NCBI GenBank assembly: GCA_020059465.1
Contig: JAGVBZ010000020.1
Span: 1-64,000, forward strand
DNA length: 64,000 nucleotides
Origin: Brevinematales bacterium
GTDB taxonomy: Bacteria; Spirochaetota; Brevinematia; Brevinematales; GWF1-51-8
Direction of reading: 5' to 3'
The notes below the pieces were generated by a model. That model made no database searches. It saw only the letters and a program-made list of their open reading frames with translations, and was not told where the DNA came from. Position numbers and translations under genes: made by a program. Of this stretch, positions 9,926-17,797 are shown piece after piece. Numbering within the stretch: the first letter of the stretch is position 1; each line of letters starts with the position of its first letter.

Positions 9926-9946
9926 GGGTATAGTGGATAAGTACCC
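9926..9946 (-). other. small hairpin in the carB leader
   Basis: GGGTA (9926-9930) pairs with TACCC (9942-9946) within the roughly 60-base leader of carB. There is no T-run and no recognisable riboswitch, so a regulatory role is only possible. Confidence 0.2.
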
Positions 9947-9959
9947 GGTTCAATTACAT

Positions 9960-9988
9960 ATTATATCAGAATTATAGAAAAAAGTCAC
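9960..9988 (-). promoter_or_regulatory. promoter for carB
   Basis: On the minus strand: GTGACT (9983-9988), 17-base spacer, TATAAT (9960-9965). Confidence 0.65.
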
Positions 9989-10025
9989 CTTTCAGCAAAA
10001 TAGATGGGAACGGGAAAGAGTTTCG

Positions 10026-10319
10026 TTACTTTTTTATCACCTGCACCGCTGGATAAGATTTACTGAAACGGCGGTCGATCTTACCGAGTTCGTCGGTAAC
10101 CTTCTGCGACATATAGTAAAGCCCGCCCTGATGCTTGACTAACAGTCCCTTATAGTGTACAGCAGGGACATCGTGGGCGTAATCGACCGAATGTAATATT
10201 TCCACCTTTTTCCAGTCGCCGCAGGTCACGAGTTTGGGGAGTTTTATTATTAAATCGGAATCGATTTTGCCGTTCTTCAGGGAATCGGCGTACTTTTTAG
10301 CCATAAATGACGGATCCAT
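10026..10319 (-). CDS. small protein of unknown function
   Basis: A 97-residue soluble protein starting MDPSFMAKKYADSL, with no signal peptide or membrane segment. It is basic and mixed in secondary structure; the core phrase KLPKLVTCGDWKKVEILHS and the later VHYKGLLVKHQGGLYYMSQK look like a compact alpha/beta domain. I do not recognise a family. The start is set by AGGAGAT six bases upstream; a longer frame to 10382 lacks a ribosome site. It stands alone between carB and the CvpA-like gene. Confidence 0.65.
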   Translation of the reverse strand: MDPSFMAKKYADSLKNGKIDSDLIIKLPKLVTCGDWKKVEILHSVDYAHDVPAVHYKGLLVKHQGGLYYMSQKVTDELGKIDRRFSKSYPAVQVIKK

Positions 10320-10472
10320 AGTATCTCCTTTGTCTATAAATAATACCCGGGGTACCGTAAGAACCAGTTTCTCCGGGCCCAAAATTTAGGTGGGTTTCCG
10401 CGTCCCGGCTTCGTGTATCCCTCGCAGGAGAGATGCAATTCCGCCGGAAGTAAAGAATCCCGTTAGAGTATA

Positions 10473-10499
10473 TGTAGACCCCGAAATATGCGGTCTACA
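10473..10499. repeat. perfect 8-base inverted repeat
   Basis: TGTAGACC (10473-10480) and GGTCTACA (10492-10499) around an 11-base loop, downstream of the CvpA-like gene. There is no T-run, so a terminator role is uncertain; the dyad could also be a protein-binding site. Confidence 0.45.
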
Positions 10500-10522
10500 C
10501 GAATACCCCAGGCCTATTATTT

Positions 10523-10981
10523 TTAGATGAAACTTAAAAAAAGCAGCCACTCAACCGGTCGGATTACCGCGTCCAGAAGCGCGGGCTGTACGAAGGAAAG
10601 CCCGAAGATAGCATGCAGGTACACGATAAAAAACCCGAAATAGAGCCATCCCCGTAAAATCCCGACTAAAAAACCGAGAAAGTAGTCGATGATACCCAAT
10701 TTATTATACTTTTCTTCTTCCGCTTTTTTAAATACGCTGATCAGGACGATATAAAAAATGATCGCTCCAATACCCCCGATAATATACGATATTACACCGC
10801 CCTTCGGGGTGACGCCTATCAGTTGCGGGATTTTTACGATGATTCCCGCGAGCAGCATCGGTACGATTACCCTGAGTAGAAGCGGAAAATCCCCGCGCAC
10901 CCCCCTGCGTGTATCAAGGTACGCGAATGCGGTGAGTACGCCCACAAACACGATGATAAATAGCAGATAAGGAAAGGTCAT
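10523..10981 (-). CDS. CvpA-family membrane protein
   Basis: A 152-residue protein with four predicted transmembrane helices (about 3-20, 35-52, 62-86, 108-128). The helix with DYFLGFLVGILRGWLYFGF fits the CvpA (colicin V production) family pattern D..LG...G..RG. CvpA proteins are inner-membrane proteins tied to envelope homeostasis in several species; the exact role is unknown. GAGAGGG lies upstream of the ATG, and a promoter is seen at 11014-11042. Confidence 0.7.
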   Translation of the reverse strand: MTFPYLLFIIVFVGVLTAFAYLDTRRGVRGDFPLLLRVIVPMLLAGIIVKIPQLIGVTPKGGVISYIIGGIGAIIFYIVLISVFKKAEEEKYNKLGIIDYFLGFLVGILRGWLYFGFFIVYLHAIFGLSFVQPALLDAVIRPVEWLLFLSFI

Positions 10982-11013
10982 CCAACCCTCTCTTACTTTC
11001 TTTCTATGAATAT

Positions 11014-11042
11014 AGGATAATGTTAAAACGGCAAAAAGTCAA
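11014..11042 (-). promoter_or_regulatory. promoter for the CvpA-like gene
   Basis: On the minus strand: TTGACT (11037-11042), 17-base spacer, TATCCT (11014-11019). Confidence 0.6.
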
Positions 11043-11069
11043 TGGGTTTGTCATTCGTTTCGATAATTC

Positions 11070-11098
11070 TTGTCTTTTTTATTCCCAAGTAATACAAT
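11070..11098 (+). promoter_or_regulatory. promoter for the lipoprotein at 11116
   Basis: TTGTCT (11070-11075), 17-base spacer, TACAAT (11093-11098). It is divergent from the CvpA promoter, about 28 bases away. Confidence 0.55.
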
Positions 11099-11115
11099 AA
11101 TTCGAGGAGCATCAT

Positions 11116-11514
11116 ATGCGTATCATTCAACCCGTTCTTGTATTGTTAGCAGGATTCCTGATGTCATGCCAGTCTTCGTCAACCTCCAATATGCCCGAAA
11201 ATGCGGGAAAAAGCGAATCCCATCCCGCCGGGGAAAAGCCGCTGCGGATAGAGGAAGGAAACAGTATGAATTATGCCGGGATGGTCATTAAAATCGAACG
11301 GATTGCCGATGTGTTTTTACAGTCCGATATTGGTTTCTCGGAACAGACTCATGTCGCGGTTACGGTCAAAAAGGACGGAAAAACTGTAAAATGGGACGCT
11401 GTCTACGGCTCGGTCACCAACGTGTTCGGGTATTATCTGAAGGTCAAGTACTGCGCGACCGGCACCTCCGATTGGAAATCGTTCGCCGAGTTTTTAGTGA
11501 CGCCTGTTAAGTAA
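11116..11514 (+). CDS. small lipoprotein
   Basis: A 132-residue protein with a lipoprotein signal (LLAGFLMSC, cysteine 18) followed by a serine/asparagine-rich linker and a single domain of about 80 residues (residues 50-130) that begins NYAGMVIKIERIADVFLQS and ends AEFLVTPVK. The domain looks like a small all-beta fold with a two-cysteine-free core; I do not recognise it. Probably anchored in the outer membrane, as Asp+2 is absent. GAGGAG lies nine bases before the ATG. Confidence 0.75.
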   Translation: MRIIQPVLVLLAGFLMSCQSSSTSNMPENAGKSESHPAGEKPLRIEEGNSMNYAGMVIKIERIADVFLQSDIGFSEQTHVAVTVKKDGKTVKWDAVYGSVTNVFGYYLKVKYCATGTSDWKSFAEFLVTPVK

Positions 11515-11564
11515 CACATTTCATCACCTTTCCTATATTAACCCCTTTCTATAATTACTGGCAT

Positions 11565-11593
11565 TTGACAATAACTGAAGTGTATGCTATTAT
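11565..11593 (+). promoter_or_regulatory. promoter for the MBL-DUF134-NifX operon
   Basis: TTGACA (11565-11570), 17-base spacer, TATTAT (11588-11593). A reading frame that could start at 11584 would begin inside this -10 element, which supports the later start at 11620. Confidence 0.75.
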
Positions 11594-11608
11594 TGGTATA
11601 TGCCAATA
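11591..11608. promoter_or_regulatory. candidate operator overlapping the transcription start
   Basis: Inverted repeat TATTGG (11591-11596) and CCAATA (11603-11608) with six bases between, overlapping the -10 end and the expected start site. A repressor bound here would block the operon; the DUF134 protein encoded in the operon is an obvious candidate, by inference only. Confidence 0.45.
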
Positions 11609-11619
11609 ATGGGGGCGTT

Positions 11620-12417
11620 ATGAAATTCGTCAGCTTAATCGACAACTACACCCGGAAAAAAGGGTTGACCGCCGAGCACGGGCTTTCGATCTATATTGAG
11701 ACGGAAAATGAAGGGATTTTATTCGATACCGGCCAAAGCGAGGCACTTATATCCAACGCTGTACGGCTTGGTGTCGACTTAAGTAAGATTGATTCGGTTG
11801 TCCTGAGCCACGGGCATTACGATCATACCGGCGGACTGATGAAAGTCCTTGAGATCAATCCCGGCGCGAAGGTGTACTTTCAAAAGGATGCGTTACTGAA
11901 GAAGTATAAAAACAACGGCGAATCCATCGGAATACCGTTCGATCCATTGCGAATCACTAATCCGGTCACAGTCAATATGCGGACTGCTATCGCCGAGAAT
12001 GTTTCCATCATATCCGATATTCCGATTATATATCCCGACGATATCCATTTCAGGGGATTCACGACCGAACGCGGCGGGGTGGTCAGCGACGATCTTTTTT
12101 CCGACGAATTGTTCCTGATGATCGAGAAAGACGGGTATCAGCATATCATTACCGGATGTTCGCACCGGGGTATCCTGAATATATTAAGTACTGCCGTCCG
12201 GGAATCGTCCCTCCCTATCGGCACGGTTTTGGGCGGGTTCCATATGATGGGGCAGGACGAATATGCGGTGAGCGCGGCGATAGAACGGATGAAAGAGTTC
12301 GGGCCGCGGCGGATCGGGGTGGGGCATTGCACGGGGATCGACGGATACGCGATGATGAAAAATGTTTTCGGTGAAAGTGTTTTCTATAACTCTACCGGAA
12401 CGGAAATTGAAATATAG
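11620..12417 (+). CDS. metallo-beta-lactamase-fold hydrolase
   Basis: A 265-residue cytosolic protein of the MBL superfamily. The metal-binding HGHYDHTGG motif is at about residues 64-72, with further ligands likely in TGCSHRG (near 178-184) and GVGHCTG. It resembles the subgroup annotated as 7,8-dihydropterin-6-methyl-4-(beta-D-ribofuranosyl)aminobenzene-phosphate synthase-like, often found beside NifX/NifB-type proteins and DUF134. The substrate is unknown. It heads a three-gene operon with a gap of 9 bases to the next gene. GGGGGCG precedes the ATG. Confidence 0.85.
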   Translation: MKFVSLIDNYTRKKGLTAEHGLSIYIETENEGILFDTGQSEALISNAVRLGVDLSKIDSVVLSHGHYDHTGGLMKVLEINPGAKVYFQKDALLKKYKNNGESIGIPFDPLRITNPVTVNMRTAIAENVSIISDIPIIYPDDIHFRGFTTERGGVVSDDLFSDELFLMIEKDGYQHIITGCSHRGILNILSTAVRESSLPIGTVLGGFHMMGQDEYAVSAAIERMKEFGPRRIGVGHCTGIDGYAMMKNVFGESVFYNSTGTEIEI

Positions 12418-12426
12418 GAAGGGTAT

Positions 12427-12849
12427 ATGCCGAGACCGTTAAAATGCAGGAGAATCGGGTTCACGCCGGGGATTACGTTCTTTAAGCCCGCAGGCGTACC
12501 GGTTCATAATCTGGAAATAATCGCACTGACATTGGACGAGACCGAGGCGATCCGCCTCGGCGACTTTGAAGGGATATACCAGGAAGAGGCCGCGCGCCGG
12601 ATGAACGTATCCCGGCAGACGTTCGGGAATATTATCGAGGCCGCGCGCCGGAAGATCGCGGACTGTGTGATTAACGGGAAGGCGCTCAAGATCGAGGGCG
12701 GTAACGTACAGGTTGCGGACTTGGGGCTTCGATGCCATTTCTGCGGGAATGAGTGGCATGACGGTTCCTCGAAATGCCCCAAGTGCGGGCATGAAGCGGA
12801 GCACGGTTCCTGCTGTAAAAAACGGAATTATAAAAAGACGGAGGAATAA
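12427..12849 (+). CDS. DUF134 (UPF0251) DNA-binding protein with zinc ribbon
   Basis: A 140-residue protein beginning MPRPLKCRRI, the standard DUF134 start. A sigma-factor-like helix-turn-helix is visible around residues 36-75 (LDETEAIRLGDFEG, then QEEAARRMNVSRQTFGNII). The C-terminal part adds a zinc ribbon (CHFCGNEW...CPKCG) and a cysteine-rich tail. Members usually sit next to NifX-like proteins and are thought to regulate them. It lies between the MBL gene and the NifX-like gene in the same operon. Confidence 0.88.
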   Translation: MPRPLKCRRIGFTPGITFFKPAGVPVHNLEIIALTLDETEAIRLGDFEGIYQEEAARRMNVSRQTFGNIIEAARRKIADCVINGKALKIEGGNVQVADLGLRCHFCGNEWHDGSSKCPKCGHEAEHGSCCKKRNYKKTEE

Positions 12850-12850
12850 T

Positions 12851-13222
12851 ATGATTATCGCGGTACCGACAATGAATGCCGACGGATTGAACTCGGCGGT
12901 TTACGGGCATTTCGGAAGCGCGCCGTTCTATACTCTCTATAACACCGACGACGGGGCGCTGGAAATTATCGACAACACTAAGAAAGAGCACGCGCACGGG
13001 CAATGTACCCCGGCGGCGGAACTTTCCGAGAAAAATGTAGGCGCGGTCGTCTGCGGCGGAATGGGTTTCCGCGCGATCAATAACCTTCGCGGGCTGGGGA
13101 TCAAGGTTTATCTGGCGGACGCCCCGGGCTCTGTGGACGATATTGTCGCGCTTTGGAAAAATTCCAAGCTTCGTGAAATATCCGACAACGACGCATGCGG
13201 AGAGCATCACGGCTGCCATTAG
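12851..13222 (+). CDS. NifX/NifB-type dinitrogenase cofactor-binding family protein
   Basis: A 123-residue protein of the Nif11/NifX-like fold (PF02579). It starts MIIAVPTMNADGLNSAVYGH and contains the typical HFGSAPFYTLY and GGMGFRAINNL blocks, plus a C-terminal CGEHHGCH that could bind metal. Family members bind iron-molybdenum cofactor or related iron-sulfur precursors, but many occur in organisms without nitrogenase, and no nif genes are visible here. It starts two bases after the DUF134 stop, so co-translation is likely. Confidence 0.85.
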   Translation: MIIAVPTMNADGLNSAVYGHFGSAPFYTLYNTDDGALEIIDNTKKEHAHGQCTPAAELSEKNVGAVVCGGMGFRAINNLRGLGIKVYLADAPGSVDDIVALWKNSKLREISDNDACGEHHGCH

Positions 13223-13223
13223 G

Positions 13224-13364
13224 TGCTGCGCCCACTGTGTGAGGGCTAATCCCATTACGCGAGAACAGTAATAATAGTATTTGTCAGCCTGCGACAAAAG
13301 GGTGTGGCTACTCCCCACGTTAAGGCTGCTGCGCCCTCTGCGTGAGGGCTAATCCCATCACGCA
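13224..13364 (+). repeat. pair of 39-base direct repeats
   Basis: Nearly identical units at 13224-13262 and 13326-13364, both reading CTGCGCCC.CTG.GTGAGGG and CTAATCCCAT.ACGC, about 102 bases apart. They follow the NifX-like gene and are non-coding as far as I can tell. Confidence 0.6.
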
Positions 13365-13379
13365 ATATTTCTACATCAA

Positions 13380-13410
13380 CCTTCGACGTCACCCTGAGCA
13401 ACGTCGAAGG
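13380..13410. repeat. hairpin CCTTCGACGT / ACGTCGAAGG
   Basis: Perfect 10-base stem (13380-13389 with 13401-13410) around CACCCTGAGCA. The sequence matches the widespread intergenic motif CACCCTGAGC..GTCGAAGG seen in many environmental genomes, so it is probably a dispersed palindromic repeat rather than a site specific to this locus. Confidence 0.6.
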
Positions 13411-13475
13411 GAGGATGGTGTATAGAGACGATTCCTATTCTACCCCTAGTTCTCACAGATTCATATCCAATAATG

Positions 13476-13504
13476 AAAGCCCCTCTCTCATCGAGAAGGG
13501 CTTT
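13476..13504. terminator. probable two-way terminator
   Basis: AAAGCCC (13476-13482) pairs with GGGCTTT (13498-13504), with inner CTC/GAG pairs. It lies between convergent genes (NifX-like operon and the minus-strand lipoprotein). The T-runs are weak. Confidence 0.55.
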
Positions 13505-13525
13505 GTATTACAAGTTCATTTATAA

Positions 13526-14452
13526 TCAGGGGGATACCAGCAGTGTATTCGACCCGGATGTGTTTACGGGAAGATAAAACTCAATAGGGCCGCTGCCCAG
13601 ATCGGCCTCGATCAGTACGGTGCCGATTATAGTATAATCCACATAATAACTGCCCGATGCGGCAAAATTCAGCACACCGATTAGCGATGCATAGGAGAAA
13701 TTCATCGGCAGATTGGACATGACAATCTGAGCGCCGGGAGTCCCAGTGTTGGAAATGGGAATAGGTGAAGAAGGAGTGTATGTCATTTTTTCCGAGTTCA
13801 CTCCCTCAAGGTTGACGGTATAGACCATCTGCTTTACCGTAGCGTTATGGGCGTCCTTATTGGAAACTATTACTTCCTTGATATTGATTTTTACCGGCTG
13901 GTTGCTGCCGAATGGGGGAGGAGGGCTGCCGATATCGGTTACATAGAATCCCTCTGTTTCGTTCATCTCGACAAAGGGCTGGATGAAGAAATCTTCTATC
14001 CCGACTTCAACCGCCGCAGTTCCGGAGACATTCAGGCTCAGTTCCTGAGTACCGAGGAAGGTGTCTGCGGTGAATTTGCCGGTAACCGTATAATTCAGGG
14101 ATTTCCCCGCATTCAGCTTATCCAATAATAGTGCCGCTTCCGCGGTGGGAAGCGTCAGGGGGAGTTTCATCCTGAGCGTCTGATTGCCCTTCATAGTAAA
14201 CGGTGTAGTATAGGTCATGTTCAGCGAGGTGACGCCCTCGATAACCGCCACATAAGTCACGCTTTTCACATCGCCGTCATGGGAATCCATATTCTTAATA
14301 TCGCATTCGATGAGCAGTTTGGTTGTGTCCCCGGGAAGCTCGACCAATTCATAATCGATGACAGTCACCTGCGGCTGCTGAAACATACTGTCCAGCGAAC
14401 ATCCGGCCGTAATTAAAATGACTGATAATAATCCTAAAATTCCCCTTTTCAT
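13526..14452 (-). CDS. lipoprotein with two LEA2/WHy-like domains
   Basis: A 308-residue protein with a lipobox (ILITAGC, cysteine about 18). Two similar domains follow, each opening with a strand, then a DSHDGDVKSVTY or NKDAHNATVKQMVY turn, then V.LEGV.S..MTYT. That layout fits the LEA-14/WHy (late embryogenesis abundant group 2) fold, found in desiccation-related proteins and in bacterial lipoproteins of unknown role. The second domain is followed by a strand-rich tail. The start is set by GGAGGT nine bases upstream; a frame from 14476 has no ribosome site. Confidence 0.7.
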   Translation of the reverse strand: MKRGILGLLSVILITAGCSLDSMFQQPQVTVIDYELVELPGDTTKLLIECDIKNMDSHDGDVKSVTYVAVIEGVTSLNMTYTTPFTMKGNQTLRMKLPLTLPTAEAALLLDKLNAGKSLNYTVTGKFTADTFLGTQELSLNVSGTAAVEVGIEDFFIQPFVEMNETEGFYVTDIGSPPPPFGSNQPVKINIKEVIVSNKDAHNATVKQMVYTVNLEGVNSEKMTYTPSSPIPISNTGTPGAQIVMSNLPMNFSYASLIGVLNFAASGSYYVDYTIIGTVLIEADLGSGPIEFYLPVNTSGSNTLLVSP

Positions 14453-14578
14453 TTTTCTACCTCCATTAATAAACATTAGTCCGCTATTAAAACGCAGTAT
14501 TTTTATAACTCATTACTCATATAGGAATAGCAAGTTTGTATTTTGAATAATGAACTATATTTATCGATTACGTTTTAA

Positions 14579-14607
14579 ATTCTATATAAGAGTCGGGTTA
14601 TTGTCAA
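14579..14607 (-). promoter_or_regulatory. promoter for the LEA2-like lipoprotein
   Basis: On the minus strand: TTGACA (14602-14607), 17-base spacer, TAGAAT (14579-14584). It would give an AT-rich leader of about 120 bases in which I see no clear structure. Confidence 0.6.
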
Positions 14608-14754
14608 ATATCCGGGGGTAGAATTTTAAATTTGGAACGGGTAAGAGTACTTATTTTCCGGCACACTATGCATCATTGTTTGGCAATGTTCAGCCGGTTT
14701 TAATAAAAACACCGCTCCAATATCGCGTGTCAGCGCTGCAGTCTGTGCATCAGC

Positions 14755-14783
14755 TTGCAAAAGTTCCGGTTCTCCTTTAAAAT
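14755..14783 (+). promoter_or_regulatory. promoter for aspS
   Basis: TTGCAA (14755-14760), 17-base spacer, TAAAAT (14778-14783). The leader is short (about 24 bases) and carries GAGGGAG, so no T-box or other long leader is present. Confidence 0.65.
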
Positions 14784-14813
14784 AATGAATCTATATTCCG
14801 AGGGAGCAGTCTC

Positions 14814-16604
14814 ATGATAACAAAAGAACAGCAGCGCACGAATTTCAGCGGCGAGTTTACGAAATCCGATCTGGTCGGGAAACGTGTTACGGTGAACGGG
14901 TGGGTATTGAATTACCGCGACCACGGCGACCTGACGTTCGTCGACCTCCGCGACCGTTCCGGGTACGTCCAGCTCGTGTTCGACCCGCAGGCTAATCCCG
15001 ACGCTCATGCCGCCGCGAAAAAGCTCCGTCACGAGGACGTTGTTGCCGCGACAGGCATAGTTCTCGAACGCCAGCCCGAACTGGTCAACCCCAGGATGGC
15101 GACCGGTAAATATGAAATCAAGATCGATAAAATATGGGTGCTGAATAAGTCAAAGACCCCGCCGTTCCAGCTTGACGAGCCGGAAATCGGGGAGGAAGTA
15201 CGCCTGAAATACCGTTATCTCGACTTTCGCCGCCCGCAGATGTACAACAACATGCTGATGCGGAGCAAGATGACAGGGACTATCCGTAACTTCCTTGACG
15301 ACAACGGGTTCCTCGAGGTGGAGACCCCGATCCTGAACAAGTCTACCCCCGAGGGCGCGCGCGACTTTCTGGTACCGTCACGGATGCAGCACGGGCAGTT
15401 CTACGCTCTCCCGCAGTCGCCCCAGATATTCAAGCAGATTCTCATGGTCGGCGGTATCGAACGGTATTACCAGATCGCGAGATGTTTCCGCGACGAGGAC
15501 CTGCGCGCCGACCGTCAACTCGAGTTCACCCAGATCGATATCGAGATGTCGTTCGTGACACAGGACGATATCATCGACATTATGAGTAAGATGATCGCGA
15601 AGATACTGAAAGATAACTACAATACCGATATCAAACTTCCCATCCGCCGGATGACATATAAGGACGCTATCGATAAATACGGTATCGACCGCCCGGATCT
15701 CCGGTTCGGGATGGAGATCGTCGATGTGACCGAAACCGTCAAGGACTGCGAGTTCCAGGTATTCAAGAACGTCATCGCCGCAAAGGGCATGATCAAATGT
15801 CTCCCCGTGCCCGACGGCAACCGTCTGTCCCGCAAGGATTTGGACGAACTGATCGCGTTCGTCGGACGGTACGGCTCGAAGGGGATGGCATGGATGCGGG
15901 TCAAGGACGGCAAACTCGAGTCGAATATCGTGAAGTACTTCTCCGACGATGTGCAGAAGAAGCTGATCGACGCGACCGGCGCGAAGGAGGGACATGCCCT
16001 GCTGTTCATCGGCGACGCCAACTCGAAGGTGGTTTACGATTCGATCGCGAACCTCCGTCTCGAGGTCGGCGAACGTTTCGGCCTCCGCGGCAAGGATAAG
16101 ATCGAACTCGTATGGGTCGTCGATTTCCCGCTGTTCGCGTGGAACGCCGATGAGAACCGTTGGGACGCAACCCATCACCCGTTCACCGCGCCTAAGATGG
16201 AGCAGATTCCGATGCTGGACACCAGCCCCGGCGAGGTGCTTTCCGACGCGTACGACCTTGTGATGAACGGCATCGAACTCGGAGGCGGATCGATCCGTAT
16301 CCACGACCCCGAGGTGCAGAGTAAGATTTTCCGCCTGCTGAATATAGACGACGAATCCGCGAAGGTGAAGTTCGGCTTCCTGCTGGACGCGTTATCCTTC
16401 GGCGCGCCGCCTCATGGCGGGCTGGCGTTCGGGTTCGACCGGATAGTCATGCTATTTCAGAAGCTGGATAATATCCGCGAGGTTATCCCATTCCCGAAGA
16501 CGCAGAAGGGGCAGTGCCTGATGAGCGAGACCCCGTCGGGAGTGACCAAGGTTCAGTTGGATGAACTGGGGATAAGAGCAGTCGAAGTCAAGGCGAATAA
16601 GTAA
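14814..16604 (+). CDS. aspS: aspartyl-tRNA synthetase
   Basis: Charges tRNA-Asp. The 596-residue length marks the bacterial type with the inserted GAD domain. The N-terminal OB-fold anticodon-binding domain (about 20-110), class II motif 2 (CFRDEDLRADRQ followed by EFTQIDIEM, near residues 222-244) and motif 3 (GGLAFGFDRIVML, near 535-547) are intact. Motif 2 has L where most bacterial enzymes have P before EFTQ, a small oddity. Whether it also charges tRNA-Asn cannot be judged without gat genes. Confidence 0.97.
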   Translation: MITKEQQRTNFSGEFTKSDLVGKRVTVNGWVLNYRDHGDLTFVDLRDRSGYVQLVFDPQANPDAHAAAKKLRHEDVVAATGIVLERQPELVNPRMATGKYEIKIDKIWVLNKSKTPPFQLDEPEIGEEVRLKYRYLDFRRPQMYNNMLMRSKMTGTIRNFLDDNGFLEVETPILNKSTPEGARDFLVPSRMQHGQFYALPQSPQIFKQILMVGGIERYYQIARCFRDEDLRADRQLEFTQIDIEMSFVTQDDIIDIMSKMIAKILKDNYNTDIKLPIRRMTYKDAIDKYGIDRPDLRFGMEIVDVTETVKDCEFQVFKNVIAAKGMIKCLPVPDGNRLSRKDLDELIAFVGRYGSKGMAWMRVKDGKLESNIVKYFSDDVQKKLIDATGAKEGHALLFIGDANSKVVYDSIANLRLEVGERFGLRGKDKIELVWVVDFPLFAWNADENRWDATHHPFTAPKMEQIPMLDTSPGEVLSDAYDLVMNGIELGGGSIRIHDPEVQSKIFRLLNIDDESAKVKFGFLLDALSFGAPPHGGLAFGFDRIVMLFQKLDNIREVIPFPKTQKGQCLMSETPSGVTKVQLDELGIRAVEVKANK

Positions 16605-16625
16605 GAGGTAAAGAAAAGAGATATT

Positions 16626-17471
16626 ATGAAAAATATTCTCCCTACATATGATCAATTATTTAATTCGGTTATTGAATCTCTAAAATTATTAGGAGGATCT
16701 GGGAGTATTGAAGAAATCAATCAAAAGGTGTATGAACTTCAGGGTTTTTCTGATGAATTACTTGAAATTCCACATGGTGATAGTAAAGGAAATCGTACTG
16801 AATTAGAGTATAGACTAGCATGGACCAGAACATATTTAAAGATATATGGTATTCTTGAAAATTCAAACAGAGGAATATGGGCTTTAAAACCTGATTTTTC
16901 TAACATTTCTAATGTTGATCCGGGCGAAGTAACAAAAAAGGTAAAAGAAAAATCGAAACGAGATCGAAATAAAGAAAGAATCGAAACACAGGATGAAATA
17001 GAAGATTTTGAAGATTGGAAACAGAAACTTTTATCCATCATTCAAAACATAAGTGCATCGGCTTTTGAAAGACTTGTTCAGCGAATATTAAGAGAAAGCG
17101 GATTTACTCAAGTCGAAGTTACAGGTCGATCGGGTGATGGGGGAATTGATGGAAAAGGGATTCTCAGGGTTGGTGGTTTGATAAGTTTTCAGGTATTATT
17201 TCAATGCAAGAAATACCAAGGTACAGTAACACCAAACCTAATAAGAGACTTTAGAGGCGCTATGCAAGGAAGGGCAGATAAAGGTCTATTTATTACAACC
17301 GGGACTTTTACAAGAGATGCAATAAAAGAAGCTACTCGTGATGGAGCTCCGCCAATAGATTTAATTGATGGAGATTCTTTAGTTGATAAATTAAAAGAAC
17401 TGAAGTTAGGATTGAAAGTTGAAATAGTTGAAAAAATTGATATTGATGAAGACTGGTATTTGAAAATATAA
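16626..17471 (+). CDS. Mrr-type restriction endonuclease-like protein
   Basis: A 281-residue protein with an N-terminal winged-helix-like Mrr_N region (about 1-95), a charged linker, and a C-terminal PD-(D/E)XK nuclease domain. Catalytic elements are visible: SGDGGIDGKG (about 168-177) and QCKKY (193-197), followed by the AMQGRADKGLFITTG strand. Mrr-type enzymes cut methylated DNA (type IV restriction); the preferred modification here is unknown. The gene is AT-rich compared with aspS 21 bases upstream, and no methyltransferase accompanies it. Confidence 0.8.
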   Translation: MKNILPTYDQLFNSVIESLKLLGGSGSIEEINQKVYELQGFSDELLEIPHGDSKGNRTELEYRLAWTRTYLKIYGILENSNRGIWALKPDFSNISNVDPGEVTKKVKEKSKRDRNKERIETQDEIEDFEDWKQKLLSIIQNISASAFERLVQRILRESGFTQVEVTGRSGDGGIDGKGILRVGGLISFQVLFQCKKYQGTVTPNLIRDFRGAMQGRADKGLFITTGTFTRDAIKEATRDGAPPIDLIDGDSLVDKLKELKLGLKVEIVEKIDIDEDWYLKI

Positions 17472-17491
17472 AAACGGATGTGAAAAACTTA

Positions 17492-17797
17492 TCATGAAAA
17501 GGAAAGAATAATTCCATTCTTCTCGATACTTTCGAGAAACCCGCTTCTATCATGCGCGGGACTCAGGATTAACGGCTCTATGCGAGCATCGATTTTTCGG
17601 CAGATACGGAATAACTCAGTATTCTTTTTTAAATAGTCCGTATCGATCGATTTTACCACAAGGGCGACGTCGATATCGCTGTCTTCATTTGATGTCCCGT
17701 TAGCGAACGAGCCGAATAGAATCATTTTATCGAACGGTATTACATCTTTAGCGAGTTTGCTGAATTTTCTCAGCTTTTCAAAAAGTTCTTTATCCAT
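17492..17797 (-). CDS. MNT-type minimal nucleotidyltransferase
   Basis: A 101-residue protein with the nucleotidyltransferase signature GSFANGTSNEDSDIDVALV (residues about 29-47), where GS and the D.D pair bind metal and nucleotide. It overlaps the end of the HEPN gene by 28 bases, the usual arrangement of HEPN-MNT toxin-antitoxin pairs. In studied pairs the MNT partner silences the HEPN protein by AMPylation. That role is an inference here. It ends 20 bases from the convergent Mrr-like gene. Confidence 0.85.
   Translation of the reverse strand: MDKELFEKLRKFSKLAKDVIPFDKMILFGSFANGTSNEDSDIDVALVVKSIDTDYLKKNTELFRICRKIDARIEPLILSPAHDRSGFLESIEKNGIILSFS

Noticed and set aside
12686-13318. 210-codon minus-strand frame over the NifX-like gene
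   Set aside because: Antisense to DUF134 and NifX-like genes, which have clear family matches and ribosome sites.
14453-14813. T-box or other leader regulation of aspS
   Set aside because: The aspS promoter sits only about 30 bases before the ATG, leaving no room for a leader; the remainder of the gap holds the opposite promoter and AT-rich spacer.
15378-16304. 308-codon minus-strand frame over aspS
   Set aside because: Antisense shadow of a highly conserved gene.
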